42,331 nt of DNA. It comes from a virus. The stretch is taken from positions 2,702 through 45,032 of IMG/VR virus record IMGVR_UViG_3300030202_001922. One strand, 5' to 3'. How positions within the stretch are numbered: the stretch's first letter is position 1; every line of letters starts with the position of its first letter. The position numbers and the translations under genes are program-made. Of the stretch, positions 1-6,738 are shown piece by piece. A model generated the notes under the pieces. The model searched no databases. It was not told where the DNA came from and was given only the letters and a program-made list of their open reading frames with translations.

Positions 1-52
1 CACTACGAAACCTAGAAATAAGGTCGTATATATTTTGACCAATCCACTTCAT
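1..52 (-). CDS. N-terminal fragment of probable tail-fibre-like protein
   Basis: The reverse strand opens a reading frame whose ATG (52-50) overlaps the TAA stop of the M15 peptidase gene as TAATG, the coupling seen repeatedly in this window. Seventeen codons are visible before the window ends, reading MKWIGQNIYDLISRFRS. This N-terminus resembles ones I recall from uncultured marine phage tail-fibre or appendage proteins, but I cannot search to confirm it. The rest of the gene lies outside the window, so function is inferred from the short N-terminus and its place after the endolysin. Confidence 0.55.
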   Translation of the reverse strand, partial: MKWIGQNIYDLISRFRS

Positions 53-507
53 TATATTACTTCGTAATGTGTCTTACCGTTTTTTCTAATAGCTCGTAAA
101 CACCTGTTTCTATTTTCACTTTCAGATACATAACTAACATGAACCCAGTCTGGATTTTCATCATCACCAAACTCCCATATCATTTGATCAAAATTTAAAT
201 ACTCTTTAATCCAATGATACATTTCAGCATTAGTCATTCTACCAAAAGTATCGTCTATATCCATAGCTTGGCCTTTACAATGTTGAGATTTACTAGAACC
301 ACCAATAGCTTTGTTCAGTTCTGCGGATCTAAAAAAACTATTAATTTTAATAGGTCCACCAACATAAGTTCTAAGCGGTTCAAATATTTCTTCGGCTATT
401 AACCTCATGTTATTTAACTCATCACTATTTGGAACGTTGTCAATTCCTCTGCGCGTAGCAGTTGCGCTGTACACGCCTTCTTTTTCTGAAATATGTTTAC
501 TTATCAT
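52..507 (-). CDS. M15-family peptidase, probable endolysin
   Basis: This 151-aa protein looks like the peptidase M15A / D-Ala-D-Ala carboxypeptidase-like fold (family M15), which cleaves peptide bonds in peptidoglycan cross-links. The zinc site is visible: SQHCKGQAMD gives H76 and D83 (HX6D), and WVHVS gives H123. The segment KINSFFRS near residues 54-61 fits the family's conserved SxxRS/T region. There is no signal peptide, so the enzyme would need a holin to reach the wall. Length is typical of stand-alone phage M15 endolysins. It begins 5 bases after the preceding structural gene and its stop overlaps the start of the tail-fibre-like fragment. Lysis of the host at the end of infection is the probable role. 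A virion-associated role is possible but less likely given its size. Confidence 0.85.
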   Translation of the reverse strand: MISKHISEKEGVYSATATRRGIDNVPNSDELNNMRLIAEEIFEPLRTYVGGPIKINSFFRSAELNKAIGGSSKSQHCKGQAMDIDDTFGRMTNAEMYHWIKEYLNFDQMIWEFGDDENPDWVHVSYVSESENRNRCLRAIRKNGKTHYEVI

Positions 508-512
508 TTGAA

Positions 513-1025
513 TTAATTTATTTGTACGTCTACTAAAGCGGTTGGGTTACAATCTGGAGTAGTATCATTAGCATTATCAGTAAAAGCACTAGTAATAGTT
601 AATGACGTGTCTGAGGCAACAGCAGAAACTGTTCTTGTTTCACCACTAACTACTATATCGTCACCTACAGAAATTTCTGATAAAAATGATGTTCCAGAAC
701 CAGGTACAGTTGTACTTGCAGCTGGATCTATAGAACCTGTTAACGTAAAGGTAGCTCCATCAGTTAATTTTATATATAACCCAAATCCACCGGTTTTATT
801 ACTAAACTTAGGTACATCACATACTAGCGTTGTGCCAATAGGAAGTTCTACTCCTTTTAATAAATAAAACTTTCCAGTTAAACGTTTTTCAATATATAAA
901 TCTACCTTACATTTACTAACTTTTTGAACATTAGTTAAATGTATTTTAGATACACTAATGTTATCGCCTACTGCTAATAATTCTTGGGTTAACTCTCCAG
1001 ATATATTGTGGTATAAAGTTGCCAC
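513..1025 (-). CDS. Beta-rich structural protein, GTG start
   Basis: A 170-aa protein with no recognised enzymatic motif. It starts with GTG (1025-1023), the only non-ATG start I find among the genes here, two bases after the stop of the upstream gene. The N-terminal half (MATLYHNISGEL...) alternates hydrophobic and polar residues and looks like a beta sandwich. The C-terminal half (about 95-150) carries a GTSFLSEISVGDDIVVSG then TRTVSAVASDTSLTI pattern, a small beta unit I recall from marine phage structural proteins. It follows three short paralogous beta-rich genes and precedes the endolysin, which suggests a virion decoration or tail-appendage component. This is inferred from composition and context, with no direct homology evidence. 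Confidence 0.6.
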   Translation of the reverse strand: MATLYHNISGELTQELLAVGDNISVSKIHLTNVQKVSKCKVDLYIEKRLTGKFYLLKGVELPIGTTLVCDVPKFSNKTGGFGLYIKLTDGATFTLTGSIDPAASTTVPGSGTSFLSEISVGDDIVVSGETRTVSAVASDTSLTITSAFTDNANDTTPDCNPTALVDVQIN

Positions 1026-1027
1026 GT

Positions 1028-1435
1028 TTAGCTAAATACTTGGTATTCTACTGTCATGTCTGTAGCTACACTTGGTGTAATACAAATGTCATCATCTACA
1101 TCCCAAGGCATCCACATCCAATCACCACCATATAATCTACCAATTTCTTCAGTATCAGTTGGAGAACCAGCTCCAGCATTACCAATAGTTATTTTGAAAA
1201 ATTCAGTATGATCTGTTGAAGGATTGTTAATATATACGTAAGCGTGAGTTGTTGAAACACTACCTGTTGTAATTAAATCTACTTGATTTGTACTTGCTAG
1301 TACTTTTGTTACAGATGTCATTGTGCTTAAACCAGTTGTTGTTCCAGCTGTATATAGCGTTGATGTATTTGAAACACCTAATGCATCATCTGTTATATCG
1401 CTAGCTATACTTATTGCTGCTGTTGTTGTTGCCAT
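1028..1435 (-). CDS. Small beta-rich protein, third copy of tandem paralogues
   Basis: A 135-aa Thr/Ser-rich protein starting MATTTAAISIASD. It aligns by eye with the two genes upstream at 1466-1900 and 1932-2354: all start MATT-A-I-L-SAD, then have a V-(S/N)-TST--AGT block, a strand reading VYINNPSTD, a (G/A)GDWM(W/F)(M/I)PW block and a C-terminal (V)EY/EW strand. Here the blocks are VYINNPSTD, GRLYGGDWMWMPW and VEYQVF. There are no cysteines and no signal peptide. Position among late genes suggests a multimeric virion surface or tail-tip component. The function is unknown and the paralogy is what the sequence itself supports. Confidence 0.65.
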   Translation of the reverse strand: MATTTAAISIASDITDDALGVSNTSTLYTAGTTTGLSTMTSVTKVLASTNQVDLITTGSVSTTHAYVYINNPSTDHTEFFKITIGNAGAGSPTDTEEIGRLYGGDWMWMPWDVDDDICITPSVATDMTVEYQVFS

Positions 1436-1465
1436 ATTTTTTTAATTTTTAATATTTATAATTGA

Positions 1466-1900
1466 TTATGCGTCGGTTAAAAGATCTGTATCTTCATGGA
1501 ATAAAGCGTACTCAACAGGAATATCTCCAGTTGAAGCAGTCCAGTTTGTAGCAGCCACTTTTAAATCTGCACTTACATCTGTTTGACTCCAAGGAATAAA
1601 CATGAAATCACCTGCATAAAGTTTTCCAATTGATTGAGCAGCTATTGCCACAGATATATAAAGAGTAGGATCTGTAGCTTTATTAACTATGTAAACCTTA
1701 CCCGCTAAATCATTACCTTCTGCATTAGCTCCTATTAATACTTTTTGTGTTGTTGATCTCAAATGAACTCTATTTAATCCAGTTGTCTGATCTAAATCTG
1801 CTGTTGTACCTGCTTTAGTACATGTTGACGTTTTAGAAACATTCACTGGGTCACCAGCAATGTCCGCACTAGCCAACGTTATTGTTGCTGTTGTTGCCAT
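1466..1900 (-). CDS. Small beta-rich protein, second copy of tandem paralogues
   Basis: A 144-aa member of the tandem family, beginning MATTATITLASADIAG. Shared blocks are VSKTSTCTKAGTTADL near the N-terminus, VYIVNKATDP in the middle, IGKLYAGDFMFIPW near residues 90-103 and VEYALF near the C-terminus. It differs from its neighbours by a short polar tail (HEDTDLLTDA) after the last strand. The leaders separating the three copies are about 30 bases, A/T-only and without a Shine-Dalgarno sequence. A virion decoration or appendage role is inferred from beta-rich composition and location. No enzyme motif is present. Confidence 0.65.
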   Translation of the reverse strand: MATTATITLASADIAGDPVNVSKTSTCTKAGTTADLDQTTGLNRVHLRSTTQKVLIGANAEGNDLAGKVYIVNKATDPTLYISVAIAAQSIGKLYAGDFMFIPWSQTDVSADLKVAATNWTASTGDIPVEYALFHEDTDLLTDA

Positions 1901-1931
1901 TTTGTTTATTTATTTAGTTATTATTGTTATT

Positions 1932-2354
1932 TTATTGATCTGTACCCATTACCATCCACTCTACTTTTGGATCGTTACCACCTGGAGAATAAGCTTTATA
2001 TGTCTTATCACCATGCATAGGTATAAAACCCCAATCACCAGCATCCAATTGGAACTGAATAGGATCTCCACTTGTAGTATCATCATATACATATATTTTA
2101 TGTCCAGCTGTAGTCGCTGTGTTTTTAATATACAAATACGGGATAGCGGCAAAATCATCTGCCGTGTATAATGTCACTTGTCCACTAGCAGTGCCTTTCG
2201 CTGTAGAGGTTACCTTTTTTCTAGATAATCCCGTTGTATACTCTATACCTGTTGCTGTTCCAGTTTGAGTTAAATTAGTCGATGTTGAAAACGCTATATT
2301 ATTTGATAGTAAATCAGCGCTACTTAGTGTTATGGTTGCTGTAGTTGTTGCCAT
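1932..2354 (-). CDS. Small beta-rich protein, first copy of tandem paralogues
   Basis: A 140-aa protein starting MATTTATITLSSADLLS, first in transcription order of three related genes. Its matching blocks are a TSTNLTQTGTATGIEYTTGL segment, LYIKNTATTAGHKIYVYDD, then LDAGDWGFIPMHGD and a final VEWMVM strand. It starts two bases after the end of the T9SS-tagged protein gene. Nothing suggests catalysis or export. It could be a decoration protein, a tail-tip protein or a receptor-binding accessory, with the copies perhaps forming a hetero-oligomer. That assignment is inference. Confidence 0.65.
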   Translation of the reverse strand: MATTTATITLSSADLLSNNIAFSTSTNLTQTGTATGIEYTTGLSRKKVTSTAKGTASGQVTLYTADDFAAIPYLYIKNTATTAGHKIYVYDDTTSGDPIQFQLDAGDWGFIPMHGDKTYKAYSPGGNDPKVEWMVMGTDQ

Positions 2355-2355
2355 A

Positions 2356-5073
2356 TTATTTTTTTATTATTCGTTTGTTTATTATTTTATTTTCATATGT
2401 TATTTGTAACATATACACCCCAGAACTTAATCTAGACATATCTAAGATGTTTGTATTTTCTTTTGATATAACTATATCCCCAATGTAATTTAATAAGTTT
2501 ATATCAACGTTTTTACTTATGTTTATTTTATCTTTAGTTGGATTTGGATACACAACTAAATAATCGTCTAAACTTTCTCTAGCTGGTATTGGACCAGTGT
2601 AAGTACTATCGCAATAATCATATGTTAACTGACATATATTATCCCACTCGTTATTACAACAATAATCATCTACTAAAATTACCCAAGCGTAGCAAGGATC
2701 ATTAAGCCAGTAAGGATTACCGGCACCAGATATACAACCAGCATCGTAAAGACAAGAAACGCTATCATGAACATTAGCGGAAACATTATAATTATAAGCC
2801 GATTGGTCCATACAACCTTCCACAATTGTAATACAGCTTTCGTTATCTGTGTTTGCAAGTGGATCATAGTTAAGCGCAGTGGAGTCCATACATCCATATA
2901 TATAAGCAATGCAACTAAAATCTTCCGTGTTTGCCAAAGCATCATAATTAAGCATAGAAGGATCCGTACAACCAAGTATAAAAGGAATACAGCTACTATT
3001 GTCAACATTTGCTAAAGGATTATAATTAAACATTGTACTATCAGTACAACCATAAATTGGTAATATACAGCTAAAATCATCTGTATTACAAGTATCACAA
3101 TAATTTAAAGCTATTGGATTTGTACATCCTAAAACTACCGGTAAACATGTACCGTTATCTGTGTTAGCCAAAGGATCATAGTTGTATGCTGATGTATCCA
3201 TACACCCATAAATATACTCTAAACAAGAACCATTATCTGTATTAGCTAATGGATCATAATTCCACATTGTAGCGTCTGTGCAGCCATAAAAGTAAGGTAT
3301 GCAAGAATCATCATCTGCGTTTGCGCTAGGTGAATAGTTCCACATAGTACTATCTGTACATCCATATATTACGCCTATACATGAACCATCATCAGTATTT
3401 GCTAGTGGATTATAATTAATAGCTATATCACTCATACAACCGTAAACCACAGCTATACAAGTATCAGGCGTATTTGCTTGTGCATTGTAATTAAAAGCTA
3501 AAGGCTGCATACAACCCATAATAACAGGTATACAACCACCATTATCAAGGTTAGCCAATGGATCATAATTAAAAGAAGCTGTATCAATACAACCCCACAC
3601 TGCTTGTGTTTGGCAATCACCATTGTTATAATCAGCTGTAAAACCTTGAGTATAATACTCTAAAAATTGTGGATCAGTACAACCGGGGCTATAGTAACAA
3701 CTACCATCAGTAGTATTTGCTGTATCATTATAATTATAAGCTAAAGCATCCATACAACCATAAACATAAGGATCACATATAGTAGGACAGTTTGGTACTG
3801 TTATATAGTTATCTGGGAATATTTGTATTTTATCGCTCCAAGGATTTGTACCTCCTGACATTATAGTAACTCCTTCTGGATTTATTAATTTAAATCCAAT
3901 TTGATCTAATGTAGCGTCTGAACTTGTTTGACTATAAGCTCTAATAGTAACCGGATGGTTTGATTTTAAATTTAAATATATATTTTCTACAAAAGAGTTT
4001 GTATTAGTATATGGACCAAATATATTACCCAATTGATTTACAACAACGTATGCTCCCAACCAACCATCACCTCCACCATCTGTTAATTGTAAAGTATAAT
4101 TACAACTATCTTCCATTAATGGTACGTTAGCTAAAACGTTAAAATCAAACATTGTTGTATCCATGCAACCTACAACTCTTGGCGTAACGCATAATGCTGA
4201 GTTCATTATATCAGCTGCTGGATTAAATTCTAAATAACCTGGATCAGGACAACCAACCACTGGTATCCAACTACAATCTTTCATTGCAAATGCATCTGAA
4301 GTATCTGAGTGTCCAAAGTTTAAATTATCTCCAGGCATTAAACTGTATATAGTATCACCACACTCATCTGTAACTAAAACGTTACCATCAACACCTCCAA
4401 AACAACTACCACATATACCATCACCATAAGAGTCGCGTATAATAAACCTTACTGTATCTTCAATAGAAACACATATTGTTTTTTCGTACAAATTACCTGT
4501 TCCAATACTACCGAAAAATGGTCTTTCAACATTATATAAAACACTGTCATCTTGGTTTATAATATCTAAAGATGTTTCTCCAGCATATTGATCTGGTGTA
4601 AACTCTATAGTTATCGATGTTTTTGTGGTATCTAAACAATCATCTTGTGGTGGTGGAATAGCGTAACAGTTAGCTGGTATGTTTGCTAAAGGATTATAAT
4701 TATCATAGTTAGGATTCATACAACCTGAAATACAAGCAAAATCATTTGCAAAAATAGTATCTGTAAAACTACCGTCTTGCATTTCTAAAAAAAACCAAAA
4801 GCCATCTGAACTAGCAAATGGATCTCCTTGACTATAGTTATTATAAAATTCGTAATTAGTATCTAGTTGATCATACCAACTCCAAGACCAAGTATTGTAA
4901 GGTGTGCCTTGGTGATAGTTTTGTACAACACATCCACTATCTAGTGATTCCCACTCTACAAAAGTTTTAGCGTAACCATATATACATGTATCTTTAGCTT
5001 CTAACGTTGGAACGCAGTTTTGGCTAAACGATAATATTGGTAACAATAATAATAGTAATAGTAATTTTTTCAT
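2356..5073 (-). CDS. Exported Cys-repeat protein with T9SS type A sorting domain
   Basis: I place the start at the ATG at 5073 (905 aa), not the in-frame ATG at 5139. The 5073 start lies one base after the upstream stop, has a GGAG nine bases away, and opens directly into the signal peptide MKKLLLLLLLLPILSFSQ, a typical Bacteroidota form. The body holds about sixteen repeats with pattern GC-(M/T)-D-x4-NY-(D/N)-PLAN-T-D-(D/N)-G-S-C, denser toward the C-terminus. Two Gly/Asp motifs, DSYGDG and GGGDGW, lie in the N-terminal half. The last about 70 residues have the type A T9SS tail marks: VVYPNPTKDKINI, LSSGVYMLQI, and a basic end KRIIKK. Such tails target proteins through the host type IX system to the cell surface or medium. 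The gene sits inside a run of phage genes with the same strand and A/T-rich style. Its role is unknown: surface adhesin, receptor shielding or competitor exclusion are candidates. Confidence 0.85.
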   Translation of the reverse strand: MKKLLLLLLLLPILSFSQNCVPTLEAKDTCIYGYAKTFVEWESLDSGCVVQNYHQGTPYNTWSWSWYDQLDTNYEFYNNYSQGDPFASSDGFWFFLEMQDGSFTDTIFANDFACISGCMNPNYDNYNPLANIPANCYAIPPPQDDCLDTTKTSITIEFTPDQYAGETSLDIINQDDSVLYNVERPFFGSIGTGNLYEKTICVSIEDTVRFIIRDSYGDGICGSCFGGVDGNVLVTDECGDTIYSLMPGDNLNFGHSDTSDAFAMKDCSWIPVVGCPDPGYLEFNPAADIMNSALCVTPRVVGCMDTTMFDFNVLANVPLMEDSCNYTLQLTDGGGDGWLGAYVVVNQLGNIFGPYTNTNSFVENIYLNLKSNHPVTIRAYSQTSSDATLDQIGFKLINPEGVTIMSGGTNPWSDKIQIFPDNYITVPNCPTICDPYVYGCMDALAYNYNDTANTTDGSCYYSPGCTDPQFLEYYTQGFTADYNNGDCQTQAVWGCIDTASFNYDPLANLDNGGCIPVIMGCMQPLAFNYNAQANTPDTCIAVVYGCMSDIAINYNPLANTDDGSCIGVIYGCTDSTMWNYSPSANADDDSCIPYFYGCTDATMWNYDPLANTDNGSCLEYIYGCMDTSAYNYDPLANTDNGTCLPVVLGCTNPIALNYCDTCNTDDFSCILPIYGCTDSTMFNYNPLANVDNSSCIPFILGCTDPSMLNYDALANTEDFSCIAYIYGCMDSTALNYDPLANTDNESCITIVEGCMDQSAYNYNVSANVHDSVSCLYDAGCISGAGNPYWLNDPCYAWVILVDDYCCNNEWDNICQLTYDYCDSTYTGPIPARESLDDYLVVYPNPTKDKINISKNVDINLLNYIGDIVISKENTNILDMSRLSSGVYMLQITYENKIINKRIIKK

Positions 5074-5074
5074 T

Positions 5075-5446
5075 TTATTTTTCTCCACATTTTTTACTAG
5101 GGTTGTTAACTTGCACCCAGTTTTCTTTAAACCAATCACGCAGTGTGGCGCCTTTTTTACGAGCGCCTTTTACATTAGTACTTGCTGGTCTTTTATATTT
5201 ACCTTCTTTACCAGACTTTTGTTTAGCGGCAACTAAACTTGCTTTTTCTTTTTTACTCATAGCGTCTAGCTTTGCTTTTGGTAAACAAGTTTTTCTAGTA
5301 CCGCCACCTTTTTGTTTTTTTACCGGCGATCTAGGCACACAGTTAGGCACAGTTCTACCATCTTTCTGCTTATAACCTTCTTGCTTGTGAGATTTCCAAC
5401 AAGGTAGCGGGCTGTTTTTAGTAAATTTAGACGCTATGTCGTACAT
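5075..5446 (-). CDS. Lys-rich, Cys-containing small basic protein
   Basis: A 123-aa strongly basic protein with four cysteines, at WKSHKQEGYK upstream (CWKSH), VPNCVPRSP, TRKTCLPKAK and the C-terminal KKCGEK. The block with KDGRTVPNCVP and a later MSKKEKASLVAAKQK segment resembles small basic proteins I remember from marine phages and large algal viruses, some carried as uncharacterised DUF families. I am not sure enough to name a family. The C-terminal half contains a single aromatic motif, LRDWFKENWVQVNN. It is one of five small basic genes lying between 5075 and 7152. Nucleic-acid or polyanion binding, perhaps with metal or disulphide stabilisation, is plausible from charge and cysteines, but no function is established. 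Confidence 0.6.
   Translation of the reverse strand: MYDIASKFTKNSPLPCWKSHKQEGYKQKDGRTVPNCVPRSPVKKQKGGGTRKTCLPKAKLDAMSKKEKASLVAAKQKSGKEGKYKRPASTNVKGARKKGATLRDWFKENWVQVNNPSKKCGEK
5083..5086 (-). promoter_or_regulatory. Shine-Dalgarno site deciding the start of the T9SS-tagged gene
   Basis: The reverse strand reads GGAGAAAAATAAAATG, with nine bases between GGAG and the ATG at 5073. Most genes in this window lack such a site, so it supports the internal start that leaves the signal peptide at the very N-terminus. Confidence 0.6.
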
Positions 5447-5447
5447 A

Positions 5448-5693
5448 CTATCCTTTTCTTATTTGAGCTAACATTGCTCTTTTTTCTCCTGGTGATAATT
5501 TTTTCATCATAGCAGACATTTTTTTACCCATAGCTTTAAGAGCAGAAGGCTTCATTGCTTTTGCAGGAGCTGCTTTAGTCATTCGTTTAGTTGGAGCTTT
5601 TTTACTCATTGCTTTTGTTGGAGCATTTTTAGTCATTCTTTTTGCTGGAGCTGCTTTCATTCTTTTTGCAGCTGATTTTTTTTCCATTGCCAT
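5448..5693 (-). CDS. Histone H1-like nonapeptide-repeat basic protein
   Basis: An 81-aa protein rich in Lys, Ala, Met and Pro, with essentially no acidic residues in its middle. Residues 15-50 are four copies of a nonapeptide, A-P-(A/T)-K-(R/A)-M-(T/S/K)-K-x, with prolines at 16, 25, 34 and 43, flanked by degenerate copies on both sides. The tail (KLSPGEKRAMLAQIRKG) looks like a short helix. Composition and repeat style resemble histone H1-like or Alp-type bacterial DNA-compacting proteins. Binding phage or host DNA is therefore a reasonable inference. It overlaps the PAP2 gene's stop by one base (TAATG), so the two are probably translationally coupled. A virion-packaged role cannot be excluded. 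Confidence 0.6.
   Translation of the reverse strand: MAMEKKSAAKRMKAAPAKRMTKNAPTKAMSKKAPTKRMTKAAPAKAMKPSALKAMGKKMSAMMKKLSPGEKRAMLAQIRKG
5544..5651 (-). repeat. 27-base tandem repeat encoding a nonapeptide, four copies
   Basis: Four in-frame 27-base units encode APAKRMTKN, APTKAMSKK, APTKRMTKA and APAKAMKPS. They are degenerate at the DNA level, so the repeat is maintained as protein and is not a fresh slippage product. Confidence 0.75.
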
Positions 5694-6214
5694 TATATTT
5701 TGTTTTTAATATGGTTATACATTTGTTTTCCTAATTTTTCACCCGCAAGATTATCTGATTTATAATGCGTGTGTGCTACTGATCTACTATGGATTATATC
5801 CCTAGCTAGTTTTTTTAATTTATCTTCTTTTTCTGGATACTTATCAGATAAAACTAAAGACAATAAAGTTGCTTGTGTTGCGTGACCAGACGGGTATGCT
5901 GGTGAGTTCATTGATTTTAACTTTATATCTTTAAGTTCTATACCTATTTTTTTTGCTAATACAGCTGGCCTTGGTCTATTAAAATGTTTTTTTAATTTAT
6001 TTATTATAACTAAAGATTTTGATATTAACTTACCTATTAAAGGATCTTTACCTACAATTTTAGTAAACAACTTTTCACCATCGTCCATTTCGTTAATAAA
6101 CTTTTCTCTTATAGGTATTTTTTTTAATTCTTTTATTTCGTTTTTAGTCGTAATAGAATTATCACCTGGTGGTTTGTTTTTTTTAAATTCTGATATGTCA
6201 AAGTCTTTAAACAT
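5693..6214 (-). CDS. PAP2-superfamily phosphatase, soluble form
   Basis: A 173-aa protein with all three signature motifs of the PAP2 / vanadium-dependent haloperoxidase superfamily: KX6RP at K75-P83 (KKHFNRPRP), PSGH at 108-111 (YPSGHATQ), and SRX5HX3D at 143-154 (SRSVAHTHYKSD). The family hydrolyses phosphate monoesters or lipid pyrophosphates using a phosphohistidine intermediate, here H150, with H111 as acid/base. No signal peptide or clear membrane helix is visible, unlike lipid phosphatases such as PgpB, so it resembles soluble class A acid phosphatases without their leader. It sits among small basic genes near exported and lysis genes. Substrate is unknown: undecaprenyl pyrophosphate, phospholipid or phosphorylated nucleotide pools are all possible. 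Confidence 0.85.
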   Translation of the reverse strand: MFKDFDISEFKKNKPPGDNSITTKNEIKELKKIPIREKFINEMDDGEKLFTKIVGKDPLIGKLISKSLVIINKLKKHFNRPRPAVLAKKIGIELKDIKLKSMNSPAYPSGHATQATLLSLVLSDKYPEKEDKLKKLARDIIHSRSVAHTHYKSDNLAGEKLGKQMYNHIKNKI

Positions 6215-6215
6215 T

Positions 6216-6503
6216 TTATTTATCTTTTTTACCTAAACGTTTTCTAACAATATTCATTACTGTTTTCATTTTACGAGCATAACTAGGGTTTTTACCTCTG
6301 TTAAATACATATTGTTGATTTAAACTACTTATTATTTTAGATAAATTACCTTTACGTGTTCTTATTAACCAACTAGCCAAAGCTGAAGGTGATAATGATT
6401 TAAACTTACCTTTAGCATCAGGAGCATCAGAGTCATGCCATGTAATAGACTTTGAAGTTTTTTTCTTTTTAAATGGTGAAGAAAAGCCTTTGTATATACC
6501 CAT
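6216..6503 (-). CDS. Small Lys-rich protein, unknown function
   Basis: A 95-aa basic protein. After a Lys-rich start (FSSPFKKKKTSK) it contains KFKSLSPSALASWLIRTRKG, then NLSKIISSLNQQYVFNRGKN and a basic helical tail ending RKRLGKKDK. The central pattern (ALASWLIRTRKGN, followed by QQ and FNRGKNPSYA) is one I recall from small proteins in marine viruses, with no known function. Its ATG overlaps the stop of the 77-aa gene (TAATG at 6501-6505). It belongs to the run of small basic genes and could be a nucleic-acid-binding or regulatory protein. No metal site or enzyme motif is evident. Confidence 0.55.
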   Translation of the reverse strand: MGIYKGFSSPFKKKKTSKSITWHDSDAPDAKGKFKSLSPSALASWLIRTRKGNLSKIISSLNQQYVFNRGKNPSYARKMKTVMNIVRKRLGKKDK

Positions 6504-6736
6504 TACTTTTTCTTTTTAAAATCACCACGTGTACATCTAACACCCCACCCAGAAGCATAAGCACTAGGCCATACTTTAAACTTTTTCTTTGCTTGAGCCT
6601 TACAACTAGCAGATATTTTAGCTAACGCTGGGCTAGTTTTTTTTAACATAGAGTCAATTCTGTCAGCTTGACTAGCGTGTGTTTTGCTAGCTTTTTTTAG
6701 CTCTCCAACTATTTTTTTTAATTTTTGTTTGCTCAT
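6503..6736 (-). CDS. Small basic protein with KVWPSAYASG motif
   Basis: A 77-aa protein with a helical Lys-rich N-terminal half and a compact C-terminal motif: ISASCKAQAKKKFKVWPSAY, then ASGWGVRCTRGDFKKKK. The CxAQAxxKFKVWPSAYASG signature is one I recognise from many short proteins or domains of marine phages and large DNA viruses, where it is uncharacterised. Two cysteines bracket the aromatic core and could bind metal or form a disulphide. The gene starts two bases after the 137-aa gene ends and couples to the next by TAATG. A DNA-binding or packaging accessory role is a guess from charge. Confidence 0.6.
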   Translation of the reverse strand: MSKQKLKKIVGELKKASKTHASQADRIDSMLKKTSPALAKISASCKAQAKKKFKVWPSAYASGWGVRCTRGDFKKKK

Positions 6737-6738
6737 AG

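Noticed and set aside
2679-3008. Second minus-strand frame inside the Cys-repeat gene, and a similar one at 25377-25655
   Set aside because: They are out-of-frame shadows of strongly supported long genes with repeat or A/T bias, and have no plausible start context.
2356-5073. Host contamination or misassembly as source of the T9SS gene
   Set aside because: The gene is on the same strand, with one- to two-base junctions to phage-type genes on both sides and the same A/T-rich style, which does not suggest a chimeric join.
2356-5073. Lipoprotein signal in the T9SS-tagged protein (Cys near cleavage site)
   Set aside because: The sequence ILSFSQNC lacks a proper lipobox spacing (L-x-(A/G/S)-C). 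A standard signal peptidase I site before or after Gln fits better.
5073-5139. Longer 927-aa version of the T9SS-tagged protein
   Set aside because: It would place 22 residues ahead of a perfect signal peptide and overlap the upstream gene. The ATG at 5073 has a Shine-Dalgarno sequence and one-base spacing.
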